DNA of 7,765 bases, from NCBI GenBank assembly GCA_003504035.1, contig DOBW01000130.1, forward strand, positions 8,463 to 16,227, read 5' to 3'. How positions within the stretch are numbered: the first letter of the stretch is position 1; every line of letters begins with the position of its first letter. A model generated the notes under the pieces. The model was given only the letters and a program-made list of their open reading frames with translations, did no database searches and had not been told where the DNA came from. The translations under genes were made by a program, and so were the position numbers. Below are positions 6,368 through 7,765 of the stretch, one piece after another. Source of the stretch: Rhodospirillaceae bacterium. Lineage in GTDB: Bacteria > Pseudomonadota > Alphaproteobacteria > UBA9219.

Positions 6368-7035
6368 CCTATTACGATCAGGCGCATATTTTGCGCAATA
6401 TGTCTTTGAAGGTAGAAGCTGGCGAGGTTGTGGCGCTCTTGGGCCGCAACGGTGCGGGGAAGTCAACCACGATGAAGGCTATAATTGGCACGGTTCCGGC
6501 AACGTCTGGGACGATCAAATATTGTGGCCATGATTTGCGGAAGCTTGAAAATTATGAAGCGGTGCGCCTTGGGATTGGCTATGTGCCAGAGGACCGCCGG
6601 ATTTTTCGTAAATTGACTGTTCTTGAAAATCTGATAACGGGGCAAAAGCCGCCACGCGCAGGGCAGGAGCCTTGGACTATCAAGCGCGTCTATGAGCTTT
6701 TTCCTAAATTAGAAGAAATCAAGGCGCGTCTTGGTGAGCAGCTTTCCGGTGGTGAGCAGCAAATGTTAACCGTAGGACGTACGTTGATGACAAATCCTTC
6801 CTGCTTGCTTTTGGATGAACCTACGGAAGGTTTGGCCCCTGTCCTCGTTCAGCAGGTCACAGCGGCTATTCAGCACCTTAAAAGGCGAGGACTGGCCGTT
6901 TTGATGTCCGAGCAAAACCGGAACACAGCGGCTTCTTTGGCTGACCGCGTTTATGTCCTTGAAAAGGGCAAAATTATCTATGAGGGTAAGGTTAAGGATA
7001 TGCCCGCCACCGCCCAAAAGGCCTTGGGGTGGTAG
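6340..7035 (+). CDS. livF: ABC importer ATP-binding protein, LivF type
   Basis: 231 residues (230 if started at 6343), normal LivF length. Cytoplasmic ATPase that pairs with LivG to drive uptake. Visible: LNTYY opening with the stacking aromatic before the nucleotide, Walker A GRNGAGKST (35-43), YVPEDRRIFRKLTVLENL (81-98; E84 where most ATPases have the Q-loop Gln, as is usual in LivF), signature LSGGEQQ (135-141), Walker B CLLLDEP (155-161; D159, E160), and SEQN (190-193) in which Gln replaces the H-loop His, also a LivF trait. It is the last gene of the operon; its stop is 8 bases from the convergent gene's stop. It is separated from livG by three SBP genes, whereas livG and livF are usually adjacent. 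UrtE (urea) is an alternative name within the family. Confidence 0.94.
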   Translation: MMLKLSRLNTYYDQAHILRNMSLKVEAGEVVALLGRNGAGKSTTMKAIIGTVPATSGTIKYCGHDLRKLENYEAVRLGIGYVPEDRRIFRKLTVLENLITGQKPPRAGQEPWTIKRVYELFPKLEEIKARLGEQLSGGEQQMLTVGRTLMTNPSCLLLDEPTEGLAPVLVQQVTAAIQHLKRRGLAVLMSEQNRNTAASLADRVYVLEKGKIIYEGKVKDMPATAQKALGW

Positions 7036-7043
7036 GTTAAGCG

Positions 7044-7765
7044 TTATACCGCCAACTTCAAACGACCATTAGAAAGCTCAAACGGTTCGATGGTTGGACG
7101 TTCAGCTTTTGGCAATAATTCAATCTCTGCTTTGACGGCATGCAGGGCAATTACGCCAAACTCTTTGAGTGATTGATGTCGATTTTTGGTTCTTGTTTCA
7201 GGCGTTTCAGTTTGTGATTTCCGAGGTTTGTTTGTCGTCTCTTTTTTGATGCATTGTCTGTCAAGTTGATAGCATTCGCGGCTTTCGAGATAGTATTTAT
7301 AAATCTCAATGGGTCGTGATAGGACATCACGTGCTGCCAGTTTAATACCTTCCCGTATTTTTTCACGTTTTACGCCGCTTAGAGCATCATGTTTGGCCAT
7401 GCGTATTTCGCCGAGGCAAATGACTTTTCCCGCTTGCTTCCAATCACGCGGATCGTAAATGCGATCAATCTTGCCGTATGGCAGCATATTGACAAAGTCG
7501 AGAGGTTTTTTGCGTGGGAGAAAAATAAGCCTTGTTGTTTCTTTCAGCTTTGGCAACATGTCGCTTTGATGTTTGGGGTCGATCGTGTAGGGCACCTCAA
7601 GTGTATTATATACGCTCTTGTCTGATGCCCCGCAGACGCTTGTTGTGATGTGTCCCCATGAGTTTAATGCAAAATAGCGTGATGCATATTGCCAAGGGTA
7701 TCTAGCTTGTTGGCGACTTTCTGCAAAAGTAAGTCCTGGTTTTTCTAAAAAATATTCAAACGTGC
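7044..7765 (-). CDS. Unrecognised protein, C-terminal part
   Basis: The frame is open on the - strand from the window edge to a TAA at 7044-7046, giving 239 visible C-terminal residues; the true start is outside. A GTG at 7595 is only an internal codon, since the frame continues upstream with plausible protein sequence rich in aromatic residues (YPWQYASRYFALNSWGH). I recognise no family. The visible part has a mixed hydrophobic/basic region (LIFLPRKKPLDFVNMLPYGK), a segment with GEIRMAKHDALSG, a helix-like KREKIREGIKLAARDVLS followed by RPIEIYKYYLESREC, then a Lys/Thr/Glu-rich linker of about 27 residues that looks disordered, and a short C-terminal domain ending in LKLAV. There is no signal peptide or membrane segment in view. 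It is convergent with livF and not part of the transporter operon. Confidence 0.7.
   Translation of the reverse strand, partial: TFEYFLEKPGLTFAESRQQARYPWQYASRYFALNSWGHITTSVCGASDKSVYNTLEVPYTIDPKHQSDMLPKLKETTRLIFLPRKKPLDFVNMLPYGKIDRIYDPRDWKQAGKVICLGEIRMAKHDALSGVKREKIREGIKLAARDVLSRPIEIYKYYLESRECYQLDRQCIKKETTNKPRKSQTETPETRTKNRHQSLKEFGVIALHAVKAEIELLPKAERPTIEPFELSNGRLKLAV

Noticed and set aside
7007..7032. Imperfect hairpin (CCACC-GC-CCAA / TTGG-GGTGG) at the end of livF as a terminator
   Set aside because: It lies inside the livF coding sequence, has a two-base bulge, and no T run follows on either strand.
7593..7595. GTG at 7595 as the start of the - strand gene
   Set aside because: The frame stays open to the window edge with protein-like sequence, so the gene very probably begins beyond 7765.

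Overview
The window is a compact, one-direction gene cluster for an ABC importer of the branched-chain amino acid (Liv/HAAT) type, followed by the end of one unrelated convergent gene. Secreted periplasmic binding proteins with ordinary (non-lipoprotein) signal peptides, Shine-Dalgarno sites of the AGGA/AGGAGG kind and the LivG/LivF subtypes all point to a Gram-negative bacterium, most likely a proteobacterium of moderate GC. Assignment to Alphaproteobacteria is only an impression from the LivG subtype.

Layout on the + strand: the C-terminal part of a substrate-binding protein (SBP1, 1-672), a full paralogue (SBP2, 683-1909), the LivG-type ATPase (1912-2757), a third, more distant SBP (SBP3, 2750-3913), a tandem pair of close paralogues (SBP4, 3927-5123; SBP5, 5120-6343), and the LivF-type ATPase (6340-7035). 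Gaps between genes are 13 bases or less and three junctions overlap, so this reads as one polycistronic, translationally coupled operon. No promoter is visible; it must lie upstream of the window. On the - strand, 7044-7765 is the C-terminal part of an unrecognised protein, tail to tail with livF.

Functionally, SBPs of this fold capture a small ligand (amino acid, amide, carboxylate or aromatic acid) in the periplasm and deliver it to a LivH/LivM membrane pair driven by LivG/LivF. Here at least five SBPs of three subtypes share one livG and one livF, and no permease gene lies in the window. The permeases must be upstream or elsewhere. The binding-site loops differ between subtypes, which suggests several ligands feeding one transporter core.

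The most notable structure is the SBP4/SBP5 duplication. The two genes align without gaps at a constant offset of 1220 bases, and SBP5 begins with a nine-codon leader that looks like a copy of the first nine codons of livF. SBP5 therefore seems to have arisen by a tandem duplication whose right end fell inside livF. The ends of the duplicated unit are nearly identical in DNA while the body is much diverged, which suggests gene conversion or body replacement. There is no gene-free stretch longer than 13 bases.
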